Positions 1 through 6,519 of a stretch of 18,358 bases of DNA are shown here, piece by piece. Under the pieces are notes generated by a model, which saw only the letters and a program-made list of their open reading frames with translations, had not been told where the DNA came from and did no database searches. Position 1 is the first letter of the stretch, and every line of letters begins with the position of its first letter. The position numbers and the translations under genes were made by a program. This DNA comes from Oscillospiraceae bacterium. Lineage in GTDB: Bacteria; Bacillota; Clostridia; Oscillospirales; Acutalibacteraceae. Location: the NCBI GenBank assembly GCA_902761265.1, contig CACWJV010000071.1:1-18358 (forward strand), written 5' to 3'.

Positions 1-441
1 TTTCCTTGGGCGAATTTTCCACATAGACCGGCGCGCTCGTGCTGCAATAGATCTCCACGCCGTCAAAGTAGAGCTTGACCTTGTCGCTCTCGTCGTCGGT
101 GTCCACGCGGATCTGGCCGTCGGTGAGCTTGCCTTTGATCGAATAAACGCCCGGGGCGCTGACAGTGAGCACGCCGTCTGCATACGCCGCGCCGCTGCCT
201 TTGATGGCGGTCGCGTCGTCGTTAAGGATGACATAGGTGTCGATTTCAAGCTTTTCGTTTTCGCCGGTGTCTTCGTCCGCCTGCGGTTGGGTCGTTGTCA
301 CATCACCGGACAGCGGCGCCGTGGTCGTCAGCACGTCGGCAGGATCACTTTGCGTTTCGCCGCCCGCACAGCCGCACAGCGCCAGCGCCGCAAACAGCAG
401 CGCGAGTGCGGCGGCACAGAGTCTGCGTTTGGAAACGGTCA
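1..441 (-). CDS. Carbohydrate-binding lipoprotein, Cthe_2159-like, partial (C-terminus beyond window)
   Basis: The ATG at 441 follows a GAGGAAC ribosome binding site, 20 bp after the DUF4956 stop. The first 147 codons are in the window. Seen: a basic N-terminus (MTVSKRR), a hydrophobic stretch to about residue 22, and a lipobox-like L-C-G-C ending at Cys25. A Thr/Asp/Glu/Gln-rich linker follows (about 30-65), then a beta-rich region with a Gly-Val-Tyr-Ser-Ile-Lys-Gly-Lys strand and a Leu-Tyr-Phe-Asp-Gly-Val-Glu-Ile turn typical of the Cthe_2159 right-handed beta-helix family, whose founding member binds acidic polysaccharide. It is likely anchored outside the membrane. Being third in the VTC-DUF4956 operon supports the call, because these families commonly travel together in Clostridia. 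The ligand is unknown and the C-terminal part cannot be judged. Confidence 0.75.
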
Positions 442-461
442 TCAGTTCCTCGCCGCCTTTC

Positions 462-1142
462 TCAAAGATTGATCTGGTTTTCCGGCAGCTTTGCGCACTG
501 GATCTCCAGATTGCCGTTGCGGGTGCGCAGCGCGTCGATGAATTCCTTTTCGCGCGACGCGTCCTTGAGCTTGACTTCATAGCTCAGCTTGAACAGCGAG
601 CCCATATTGGTCGTTTTGACCGAAACGAGTTCGTTTGATTCGGTGTATTCTTTGAACAGATCGTCAAACACCTCGGTATAGTTGAGCGTTTCCGGGATCA
701 CGACGACCAGACTCTTTTTGTCTTTCGACGCCTTTTCGCCAAGACCGACCCGCGCATAAACCAGCGCCAGCAGCGCTGTCACGATTACGAAGCACACCGC
801 AAACGCCAGATAGCCCATGCCCGTTGCAAGGCCGGCGGCCAGCGCGATGAAGATCATGCAGATCTCGCGCGCCGTGCCCGGGATGGAACGGAAGCGCACC
901 AGCGAAAACGCGCCTGCAACGGCGACGCCTGCGCCGAGGTTGCCGTTGACGAGCATGATCACAATCTGTACCACAGCCGGCAGCAGCGCGATGGTGGTGA
1001 CGAAGCCTGCGTTGTGTTTTTTACACGTTTTCATATAGCAAAGCGCGATCAGAAGACCGAGCACGACGGAAACGGCCGTACAGATGAAGAAGGTGGCCGG
1101 GGTCAGCGTGGAAGTTAAAATCGATTGAAAAATGGTAGACAT
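462..1142 (-). CDS. DUF4956 integral membrane protein
   Basis: A 226-residue protein with start ATG behind GGAGGAATTCTC. Seen: hydrophobic segments at about 13-36, 46-66, 70-82 and 93-130, then a soluble C-terminal domain of about 90 residues. The family hallmark GAFSLVRFRSIPGTAREI lies at about 78-95, between membrane segments. The C-terminal half (about 140-226) has an alternating beta/alpha pattern that could be a ferredoxin-like regulatory domain. Function of the family is not established. Its genes are typically found next to VTC-domain genes, as here (38 bp downstream of one), so a role as membrane partner of the VTC protein is an inference from context only. Confidence 0.88.
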   Translation of the reverse strand: MSTIFQSILTSTLTPATFFICTAVSVVLGLLIALCYMKTCKKHNAGFVTTIALLPAVVQIVIMLVNGNLGAGVAVAGAFSLVRFRSIPGTAREICMIFIALAAGLATGMGYLAFAVCFVIVTALLALVYARVGLGEKASKDKKSLVVVIPETLNYTEVFDDLFKEYTESNELVSVKTTNMGSLFKLSYEVKLKDASREKEFIDALRTRNGNLEIQCAKLPENQINL

Positions 1143-1180
1143 GAGAATTCCTCCGTTTCAGAACTGTAAAAGAAGATGCG

Positions 1181-1906
1181 TCATGCGATTTCGAGCGCGG
1201 CCTTTGCGGCCTTTTGCTCCATCATCTGCTGATACGCGATACCGTATTTTGAAAAGGTTGCCGGGAAGATCGAAAGCTCGCTGAGCGCTTCGCTCAGCCA
1301 GAGCGGAAACGCCTGTTCGCATTTGATCTCCATGACGATGTTGCCGTCGTCGATCCGGGTACAGCCGCCGTCGCCCAGCGACAGATCCAGCCGTGTCGCG
1401 CGGTAGCGGATGTTGCTGTCAAACGTGACGCGCAGGTTTTCGTCGTCTTTGCCGATGAACGCGATCCGGTCATAGAACAGCGAGACCTTCGGCTGCAGCG
1501 TACCGTAGCAGGTGCGGCAGTATTCGATCTCCTGCGGGATCTGGGCGTCAAACGGCGGCTGCTGCCCGCGGCACAGCCAGCGGACCGCTTCGTCATAGCG
1601 CATGCTTACGCGGCGCTTGTAGACGATGCCTTTGTATTTGCGCTTGATCTCCACAAACGCGGTGGAATCCGCCGTGGGGATGTTGTAAACGCGCATACGC
1701 AGCTTTTCCTTGAAAACCGGCTTTTCAATCGATGCGCGGATCAGCCGGTAGTCCGGGGTATCAAAATAGATATTGCAGACGGTGCTTTTGCCGTATGCGT
1801 CGTCCTGCAGCCGCGGGCCGACCATCTGCATCAGCCTGACGTACTGTTCGCCTGTAAGCACATACTTCTTTTCATAGCGCGAAAAGATCGTTTTAAACGT
1901 TTGCAC
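1181..1906 (-). CDS. VTC-domain (polyphosphate polymerase-like) protein
   Basis: VTC domains fold as a tunnel that binds triphosphate or polyphosphate; yeast Vtc4 makes polyphosphate from ATP. With the GTG start at 1906 the protein has 241 residues and is essentially one VTC domain. Seen: basic and acidic tunnel motifs SRYEKKYVL (9-17), IYFDTPDY (46-53), KLRMRVY (68-74), FVEIKRKYKGIVYKRRVSM (84-102), VMEIKCE (191-197) and a final FSKYGIAY (218-225). An upstream ATG at 1915 touches the AAAGGAG site (1916-1922) with no spacer. GTG at 1906 has the normal 9-nt spacing, so it is preferred. First gene of a VTC-DUF4956-lipoprotein operon. Bacterial activity is inferred; some VTC proteins act in other phosphate or coat-related roles. 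Confidence 0.85.
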   Translation of the reverse strand: MQTFKTIFSRYEKKYVLTGEQYVRLMQMVGPRLQDDAYGKSTVCNIYFDTPDYRLIRASIEKPVFKEKLRMRVYNIPTADSTAFVEIKRKYKGIVYKRRVSMRYDEAVRWLCRGQQPPFDAQIPQEIEYCRTCYGTLQPKVSLFYDRIAFIGKDDENLRVTFDSNIRYRATRLDLSLGDGGCTRIDDGNIVMEIKCEQAFPLWLSEALSELSIFPATFSKYGIAYQQMMEQKAAKAALEIA

Positions 1907-1937
1907 TGCACACATCTCCTTTCGTTTTGTTGCCCCA

Positions 1938-1991
1938 AGTATACCGGGAAGCGCTGAAATCGTTCTGAAAAACGGGAAGAATCTTTTTCAG
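1938..1991 (-). promoter_or_regulatory. Possible promoter and operator of the VTC operon
   Basis: In the 91 bp between the kinase stop and the VTC start lies a perfect 8-bp inverted repeat, CTGAAAAA (1965-1972) and TTTTTCAG (1984-1991). A TATACT -10-like hexamer follows on the minus strand (1938-1943), about 15-20 nt before the ribosome binding site. No good -35 is seen at 17 bp, which would suit an activated promoter. The inverted repeat has no U-tract on the minus strand, so it does not look like a terminator of the kinase gene. Confidence 0.35.
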
Positions 1992-1997
1992 TTTTTC

Positions 1998-3236
1998 TTA
2001 TAGTGTGATATGGAAGACAATGGATTTGCCGTCCGCGGACGAAGCGCTGATTCTGCCTTTGTGGCGCTCCACAATCGCTTTGGCGATCGACAGACCGATC
2101 CCGTAGCCGCCGGTTTCGCGGGCACGGGCCGGGTCGGCGCGGTAGAACCGGTCAAACAGATGCGGCAGTTTTTCTTTTTCAATCCCGTCGCAGGTGTTGA
2201 AAGCGTCGAGCGTCAGCGTTTTGCCGGATTTGTAAAGCGAAATTTTGATTTCGCCCTGTTCGTTTGTATATTTGATTGCGTTGTCGCAAAGGATCGACAC
2301 GAGCTGGCGGATCTCACCCTCGTTGCCCTTGAGCGTCAGATCGGGCGCGACGTCAAGACGAAACGAAAGCTGCCGCGTTTTTGCCATCGGCTCAAAATTG
2401 AGCGCCGTGTCGAGCACCGCTTCGCTGACGTTAAACTCAATATGCTCGGCGTCGTTTGCCATCTCGTCAAGTTTGGAGAGCGACACGAGGTTGCGCACCA
2501 GCGTGTTCATGCGCACGGTCTGGCTTTTGATGGAGCTGACCCATTCGTTTTCGCCCTCGCACATTTCCAGCACGTCCGCGTCGGCGGAGATGATGGCCAG
2601 CGGCGTTTTCAGTTCGTGCCCGGCGTCGGTGATAAACTGCTTTTGTTTTTCAATGCTGCGGCGCACCGGCGCGAGCGCGGAGCGTGTAAGCAGATAAACC
2701 GGGAACGAGAGCAGAATAACAAAGATCACGCCCACAAGAAACGAGATCGAGGCCAGCGCAAAGGTCTCCTCCAGCTCGCGTTCAAAATCGAGAAAGACCA
2801 TAATCGAATTGCCGGTGACGGCGTCTTTTACATAGTAGTAGCGGTAGATGTCCAAAAACCCGTAGCCCGGCTCGCCGGCATAGGCTTTGGCGGCGTAGTC
2901 AAACGCGGTCTGGTCGCTGACCGAGGCGATGTTCTTGGTGGAGATATCGGTCACGACGTTGCCGTGGAGCTTGACAACGAAATAGCGCGTAGCATAGGGC
3001 GTTTCCACGGTGATCTGCGTGCGGCCGAACGGATTCCAAAACGCGCCGAAGCTGTCGTCGCGCGCCGTGTTGGGCAGCACGCCGTCGTTTTGCGCGATCA
3101 GATAAAGCAAGCTTTTGGAGTCGCTGTCGCGCTGATAGACGTTGACCACGTTGACCGAGAACAGCTCCACAAACACAACGGTAAACAGCGCGAGGATCGC
3201 GATGGCGACAAATTTGCGCTGCAGTCGTTTCAGCAT
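1998..3236 (-). CDS. Sensor histidine kinase (HisKA/HATPase_c)
   Basis: A 412-residue membrane kinase partnered with the response regulator immediately upstream. Seen: TM1 at about 8-30, an extracytoplasmic sensor of about 125 residues (31-160), TM2 at about 161-184, and an H-box FITDAGHELKTPLAI with phospho-accepting His207. The N-box LCDNAIKYTNE contains Asn319, the G1 box has Asp350-Gly351, the F-box is LFDRFYRAD, and the G2 box is GGYGIGLSIAKAIVE (376-390). All ATP-binding and phosphotransfer residues are present. The ATG at 3236 overlaps the regulator stop by 7 bp and uses a GGAGG inside the regulator gene. A longer reading from 3338 would overlap the regulator by over 100 bp and is rejected. 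The signal sensed is unknown. Confidence 0.95.
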   Translation of the reverse strand: MLKRLQRKFVAIAILALFTVVFVELFSVNVVNVYQRDSDSKSLLYLIAQNDGVLPNTARDDSFGAFWNPFGRTQITVETPYATRYFVVKLHGNVVTDISTKNIASVSDQTAFDYAAKAYAGEPGYGFLDIYRYYYVKDAVTGNSIMVFLDFERELEETFALASISFLVGVIFVILLSFPVYLLTRSALAPVRRSIEKQKQFITDAGHELKTPLAIISADADVLEMCEGENEWVSSIKSQTVRMNTLVRNLVSLSKLDEMANDAEHIEFNVSEAVLDTALNFEPMAKTRQLSFRLDVAPDLTLKGNEGEIRQLVSILCDNAIKYTNEQGEIKISLYKSGKTLTLDAFNTCDGIEKEKLPHLFDRFYRADPARARETGGYGIGLSIAKAIVERHKGRISASSADGKSIVFHITL

Positions 3237-3907
3237 TTGATTTCCTCCAACGTGTAGCCGACGCCGCGCGTCGCTTTGATTTCGACATTTGCCTGCAGCG
3301 TCTGGAGCTTTTTGCGGATATAGGAGATATAGACCCAAACGACGTTGATCTCCGCCTCGGTCTCATAGCCCCAGATGCGCTCCATAAACTGTTCGGTGGA
3401 GATCAGACGGCCGGGATTGTCCATCAGAAGCTCGATCATCTGAAACTCCTTGTTGCCCAGCCGCAGCGAGGCGTGCTCGGTCGACAGCTCAAACGTTTCG
3501 CGGTTGAGCGACAGATTGCCCAGCGTCAAAAGATTCGGCGTAAACGCCGTTTTGCGCCGCGTCATCGCCCGGATGCGCGCAAGCAGCTCGCCGGTGGAAA
3601 AGGGCTTGGTCAAATAGTCGTCGGCGCCCTTGTCGAGGCCGAGGATCTTGTCTTCGGTTTCCGCCTTGGCGGTGAGAATCAAAACCGGCGTGTCCACCCC
3701 GGCCTTGCGCAGCGCTTCGAGCACTTCGAGGCCGTTCTTTTTGGGCATCATCAGATCGAGGATGATACCGTCATAGTTTTCGTCCATACCGTAATCCAGC
3801 GCGTCCTGGCCGTCGTAGACGGGATCCACGGAATAGTTGTTGTGTTTGAGAATCGCACACAGCGCTTTGGACAGATCTTTTTCATCTTCGGCAAGTAAAA
3901 GTCTCAT
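3230..3907 (-). CDS. OmpR/PhoB-family response regulator
   Basis: A 225-residue DNA-binding regulator. Receiver domain at 1-115: acidic pocket Glu7-Asp8, phospho-acceptor Asp51 in ILDLMMPKKNG, Thr79 in LILTAKAE, and Lys101 in YLTKPFS. Winged-helix domain at about 125-225, with the recognition helix near EINVVWVYISYIRKKL and the wing RGVGYTLEE. ATG at 3907 has AGGAG 7 nt upstream; an in-frame start 24 bp earlier lacks a comparable site. It precedes and overlaps the kinase gene, so the two are co-expressed. Likely targets include its own promoter and perhaps the VTC operon downstream; that is inference from adjacency. Confidence 0.95.
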   Translation of the reverse strand: MRLLLAEDEKDLSKALCAILKHNNYSVDPVYDGQDALDYGMDENYDGIILDLMMPKKNGLEVLEALRKAGVDTPVLILTAKAETEDKILGLDKGADDYLTKPFSTGELLARIRAMTRRKTAFTPNLLTLGNLSLNRETFELSTEHASLRLGNKEFQMIELLMDNPGRLISTEQFMERIWGYETEAEINVVWVYISYIRKKLQTLQANVEIKATRGVGYTLEEIKC

Positions 3908-3960
3908 ATCGTTTCTCCTTTCGACACACAAAAAGCGCCGAATTGATCGGTTTCCTTTTT

Positions 3961-3989
3961 AGGATAGCTGAAAAACTTAAAATAAACAA
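3961..3989 (-). promoter_or_regulatory. Probable promoter of the two-component operon
   Basis: On the minus strand TTGTTT (3984-3989) is separated by 17 bp from TATCCT (3961-3966). The region just upstream is very AT-rich, with TTTACA, TTTATT and TTTATT-like steps every 8-11 bp, the sort of spacing that OmpR-type regulators bind. Autoregulation is therefore possible but not shown. Confidence 0.45.
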
Positions 3990-4046
3990 TAAATTGTAAA
4001 AAAACTGTGACGAAAAACCCGCGTTTTCATTTGAACCCTTTTTTCC

Positions 4047-4090
4047 CGAAAAAACGAAAACAACACACGCCGAAACGGTGTGTGTTGTTT
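4047..4090 (-). terminator. Intrinsic terminator, minus strand
   Basis: A 15-bp stem with one G-U pair is formed by 4058-4072 and 4076-4090 around an AAA (plus strand) loop. On the minus strand it is followed by TTTTCGTTTTTT. It would end transcripts coming from the decayed glycosylase gene at 4282-4742 and insulate the two-component operon. Confidence 0.7.
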
Positions 4091-4117
4091 CCAAAATAAA
4101 ATTGAAAGGAGAGGGGA

Positions 4118-4183
4118 GTGCAATGGAGAGGAGGGTTGCAAGAAGAAAAATCGGAAAAAAACATCTTGCATTCCCCATTGCAC
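4118..4183. repeat. Nested inverted repeats in a non-coding stretch
   Basis: Outer 9-bp arms GTGCAATGG (4118-4126) and CCATTGCAC (4175-4183) enclose inner 7-bp arms TGCAAGA (4137-4143) and TCTTGCA (4164-4170), with a purine-rich centre. The arms also resemble each other (GGGGAGTGCAATGG versus GGGGAATGCAAGATG on the other strand). No gene is seen in 3908-4281 apart from the flanking promoter and terminator. Function unknown; a small mobile or palindromic repeat remnant is possible. Confidence 0.5.
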
Positions 4184-4281
4184 AATTGAATTATATGAAT
4201 CTTACTTTAAACGAACTTTAAATTTGCTTTTATGAGTTAAAGCACGAAACTAAGAATTTGAACAAACCGGTTAAATTTGTC

Positions 4282-4742
4282 TCAAATGTCTCCCCTTTGC
4301 GCGGCATCACACACCGCCTGCCACGCAACAACCAGCTTTTCCGGCGACCATTGTGCGTTGGCCGGGCTGGTGGACGGCAGGCACAGCGCGTCTATGCCGG
4401 TCGCAGGCAGCAGATACTGCCGGTACAGCCGGTCGGCGGTTTTGCCGTTGGTAAAAATCTGCGTGACCGGCGCCGTTTGCAAAATCGCGGTCAGATCGTT
4501 CGGCACGGCGTGTTTGATCGAGCTGTCGGCGCTGCCGGTGATCTCGCACGATTGGATCACGTCCCACAGCGCAATGTGATGCCGCAAAAGAAAGGCGGTC
4601 TTTTCTGCGGGCGTCTCCCCCGCCGGCTCGCCGAAAAGATTCGACAAGACACGCCAGAAGCGGTTTTGCGGATGGCCGTAAAAGAACTGTGCTTCGCGGG
4701 ATTTTGGTCAAAGACGGGCTCGATGGGATGGATGATCGGCAT
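4282..4742 (-). pseudogene. DNA-deoxyinosine glycosylase (UDG superfamily), frameshifted by internal deletion
   Basis: The family removes deaminated bases such as hypoxanthine from DNA. The ATG at 4742 has a good GGAGG site 6 nt upstream and opens the typical N-terminus MPIIHPIEPVFDQN. From about 4706 the homologous sequence continues in another frame: SREAQFFYGHPQNRFWRVL, then LFGEP, HHIALWDVI, SSIKHAVPNDL, FTNGKTA and LPSTSPANAQWS through to the stop. Between the blocks about 13 residues are missing, precisely where the family has its first active-site motif (a Gly-Ser-Phe-Pro-Ser loop). The junction lies at plus-strand 4700-4706. A downstream ATG would give a 121-residue C-terminal fragment lacking that motif. 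Intact relatives are about 160-170 residues. Inactive unless the deletion is an assembly error. Confidence 0.85.
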
Positions 4743-4768
4743 GGGACACCTCCGGAATAGAGCCAAGG

Positions 4769-4812
4769 GGCGCGGGTTGCCAGTGGCAACCTCTGCCGCA
4801 GGCAGAAGCGCC
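4769..4812. repeat. Three-way-junction palindrome (two hairpins inside an outer stem)
   Basis: GGTTGCCA/TGGCAACC (4775-4782, 4784-4791) and TCTGCC/GGCAGA (4792-4797, 4801-4806) are adjacent perfect hairpins. They are enclosed by GGCGC (4769-4773) and GCGCC (4808-4812). It sits just upstream of the broken glycosylase. The following 50 bp have imperfect CCAAGGG/CCGAGGG repeats and then an AT-rich AATTAAAAATTGATAATTG stretch. It looks like an intergenic palindromic repeat; no coding content is seen between 4743 and 4919. Confidence 0.55.
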
Positions 4813-4919
4813 GACCGAGGCGGGAGCCGAGACCCGAGGGCTAAGGGCCAAGGGAATTAAAAATTGATAATTGAAAAGTTTCTGGGAATTACGGGTTACG
4901 GGATTTTCGCGGCGTCCGT

Positions 4920-5423
4920 TCACTGCTTCGACCGGTGCTTGCGCACATATTTTGCCAACCATTTAAACGCATGCTCCATCTGTCTTTCAACTTCGTTGCA
5001 GATGTCCAAAGCTGTCGTTTCGTCAAAGCGCTGCGCCGGGTGCCAGCCCTGTGATGCGCCGGGTGCCGCTTTTGTCCCGCCCTCCGGGGTGTAGTAGAGG
5101 TTGCCGAATCGGAGCGTTCGCTTCTGATAAACATCCGTGTAATAGAACCATCCGTCGAACATACCCGGCAGACGGTATCTTTCGTTTGTTGACGCGGTGT
5201 TCAATTCCGGATCCTGCAGGGATTCCTCAACGATGAGATTCCTGTCACGGCGATTTGGGAACACGGCAGAAAACTCAACCGTGAACGAGCCGCCGTATTT
5301 GTTCGTCCAAAATGAAATCAGCTCAATATGATCCGCACAGTCTTTGCGAAAATGCGGATAATTTCCGCCAAAGCCTTTGGATTGCAGGGCAGGAATCACC
5401 GATGCCTGCAATGCGTTTTTCAT
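4920..5423 (-). CDS. DUF4304 domain protein
   Basis: A 167-residue soluble protein of unknown function. Seen: MKNALQASVIPALQSKGFGG, then YPHFRKDC, a beta strand HIELISFWTNKYGGSFTVEF (32-51) that is the family signature, GWFYYTDV and RFGNLYYTPEGG, and a basic C-terminal helix (HAFKWLAKYVRKHRSKQ). No signal peptide or membrane segment. Start choice: an in-frame GTG at 5459 overlaps its own SD-like purines and would lie almost at the start of any transcript from the TATAAT at 5470-5475. ATG at 5423 fits the family N-terminus, although no clear ribosome binding site precedes it. DUF4304 genes are often scattered accessory genes; this one lies in a mosaic stretch. Confidence 0.8.
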   Translation of the reverse strand: MKNALQASVIPALQSKGFGGNYPHFRKDCADHIELISFWTNKYGGSFTVEFSAVFPNRRDRNLIVEESLQDPELNTASTNERYRLPGMFDGWFYYTDVYQKRTLRFGNLYYTPEGGTKAAPGASQGWHPAQRFDETTALDICNEVERQMEHAFKWLAKYVRKHRSKQ

Positions 5424-5469
5424 GATTGTACGATTGCTGCCTGTGCTCAAAGAAACCACCCTTTCGAAA

Positions 5470-5475
5470 GATTAT
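5470..5475 (-). promoter_or_regulatory. Possible -10 box for the DUF4304 gene
   Basis: A consensus TATAAT on the minus strand, about 47 nt before the preferred ATG. The hexamer 17 bp upstream (CCTTCG) is a poor -35, so this is a weaker candidate than the duplicated promoter at 5577-5605. Confidence 0.3.
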
Positions 5476-5576
5476 ACCGCGGACGCATTTTTGCGAAGGG
5501 AAAAAGACCGAAGAAAATCTCCCTGTTGTAACATACCCTTCGAAAATCCAGATCGAAATCCCTCATCTCCCTGTCC

Positions 5577-5605
5577 ATTATACACAACGCCCCTGCCCTT
5601 TTCAA
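5577..5605 (-). promoter_or_regulatory. Sigma-A promoter, module copy 1
   Basis: TTGAAA (5600-5605), a 17-bp spacer, and TATAAT (5577-5582) on the minus strand. It points at the DUF4304 gene with a leader of about 150 nt. It is the twin of the promoter at 6395-6423. Confidence 0.75.
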
Positions 5606-6351
5606 GGCTCCTGCAAAAAAAGACCGCCGCGGCACCGATGATCGGCAGCCGCGGCAGCGCTCTTGCTATCTTGTTTCTTGCTATCTTGCAATCTTAGTCC
5701 TCTTCTTCCGGCTCTTCCAAGAGCTTTTCCGTCGCGGCAATCGAAACCAGCGCCGCAAAGCGGAAGGTGTCTACTTCGATCTTGTTGCTTTGATTGCGCA
5801 TTCTTGTCGGTTTCCGATTTTTGCCGGAGCTGTTCCATATAAGGTCGAACGAACTCCGGTCTGCGTTTGCCGAGAACACGAAAGATCTCCGGCGCTTCCA
5901 TCCTGACCTTGTCATCCACATCGTATAGAAGCCCCTCAAATATCGGCATGTAATTCTCATAAATATCGGGCGTATTTGTGGCGATGTTTTCTGAAGCCCA
6001 AATAAAGCTCAGCCTGACCTTTGGATCTTCATCGTTGGCAAGACGGAACAGATTCTCCCAGTACGGTTTGATAGCTTGATAGCTGCCCCGTCCGATTCTG
6101 CCGAGCGCGGTCGCAGCCCGTTCCCGCAAAAGAGGAGCCGAACGCTCACAGAAAGAGGCAATCACCGGAACGGTATCTGCCACTGCCTGCGGATATACAA
6201 GCCCCATCTCGCCAAGAAGCCATAGCGCTTTCGCTTGTATTTTTACGGAGTCAAGCACAAGCAGAGATGAAACATACGGAATCCGTTCCGCCCATTGACT
6301 CCTGTCTTTTGTCAATTTTCCAAGTTCCTGATACAGCTTCGACTCGTTCAA
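5602..6351 (-). CDS. HEAT-repeat (PBS lyase-like) protein with replaced C-terminus
   Basis: Start is TTG at 6351, 8 nt after GAGGAG (6360-6365) and about 37 nt after the probable transcription start of the promoter at 6395-6423. Residues 1-184 are a well-formed alpha-solenoid: RIPYVSSLLVLDSVKIQAKA, WLLGEMGLVYP, PLLRERAATALGRIGRGS, DPKVRLSFIWASENIA, DDKVRMEAPEIFRVLGKRRP. HEAT proteins of this kind are protein-binding scaffolds without a defined reaction. After SETDKN (about residue 184) the family normally ends within about 20 residues. Here the frame instead runs into Arg/Gln/Ala-rich nonsense (AQSKQQDRSRHLP and on) through the duplicated module, ending at 5602. The predicted 249-residue product is probably a truncated, tailed protein, possibly non-functional. 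Confidence 0.7.
   Translation of the reverse strand: MNESKLYQELGKLTKDRSQWAERIPYVSSLLVLDSVKIQAKALWLLGEMGLVYPQAVADTVPVIASFCERSAPLLRERAATALGRIGRGSYQAIKPYWENLFRLANDEDPKVRLSFIWASENIATNTPDIYENYMPIFEGLLYDVDDKVRMEAPEIFRVLGKRRPEFVRPYMEQLRQKSETDKNAQSKQQDRSRHLPLCGAGFDCRDGKALGRAGRRGLRLQDSKKQDSKSAAAAADHRCRGGLFLQEP
5615..5654 (-). terminator. Intrinsic terminator, module copy 1
   Basis: On the minus strand CCGCGGC/GCCGCGG (5648-5654 with 5627-5633) encloses a GCCGAT/ATCGGT stem and is followed by TCTTTTTTT (A-run at 5615-5621 on plus). It ends just upstream of the -35 box of the promoter in the same module. Confidence 0.8.
5694..5801 (-). pseudogene. Orphan C-terminal fragment of an unidentified gene
   Basis: A reading frame of about 30 codons ends in DTFRFAALVSIAATEKLLEE followed by a PEEED tail and a stop. 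Its last 14 residues match the aminotransferase C-terminus encoded at 6520-6570, but the preceding residues (NKIEVDTFRFAALVS) do not. It is therefore the tail of some other protein, or a chimera. It is joined out of frame to the HEAT-repeat gene at about 5790-5800. No complete gene for this tail is in the window. Confidence 0.55.
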
Positions 6352-6394
6352 CGCCTCATCTCCTCGCCACGATCGGCAGCAGTCTTCCCTGTCC

Positions 6395-6423
6395 ATTATA
6401 CACAACACCCCTGCCCTTTTCAA
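6395..6423 (-). promoter_or_regulatory. Sigma-A promoter of the HEAT-repeat gene, module copy 2
   Basis: TTGAAA (6418-6423), a 17-bp spacer, and TATAAT (6395-6400) on the minus strand. The TTG start of the HEAT gene follows with GAGGAG between, so spacing fits a short leader. Confidence 0.8.
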
Positions 6424-6432
6424 CAGGTTGCG

Positions 6433-6471
6433 CAAAAAGAACACCGCGACGCCGATGATCGGCAGCCGCGG
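6433..6471 (-). terminator. Intrinsic terminator after the aminotransferase gene
   Basis: Minus-strand stem CCGCG/CGCGG (6467-6471 with 6444-6448) around a perfect GCCGAT/ATCGGC hairpin (6451-6463), followed by TTCTTTTT. It ends the asnS-aminotransferase transcript and lies 10 bp before the next promoter. Confidence 0.75.
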
Positions 6472-6519
6472 CAGCGTTCTTGAATTCTTGCTATCTTGCA
6501 TTCTTGCTATCTTGCGATC

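Larger units (their letters stand above)
5568..5742. repeat. Terminator-promoter module, copy 1 (direct repeat of 6386-6568)
   Basis: Nearly identical over its length to 6386-6568 in the same orientation. Read on the minus strand both copies contain, in order: the codons for IAATEKLLEEPEEE plus a stop, a CAAGATAGCAAGA tandem repeat, an intrinsic terminator, and a TTGAAA-17-TATAAT promoter. The most diverged part is 5606-5632, spanning the U-tract and one terminator arm. Homology stops sharply at GCGGCAATC (5734-5742) on one side and TCCCTGTCC (from 5568) on the other. Confidence 0.9.

Noticed and set aside
1..441. CotH-type spore coat kinase
   Set aside because: CotH genes often accompany VTC genes, but the visible N-terminal part shows a lipoprotein with beta-helix-like repeats and no kinase motif.
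3882..4178. 98-codon minus-strand frame before the response regulator
   Set aside because: It overlaps the regulator start, crosses a terminator stem, and is Phe/Leu/Ser-rich from AT-rich DNA without homology I can name.
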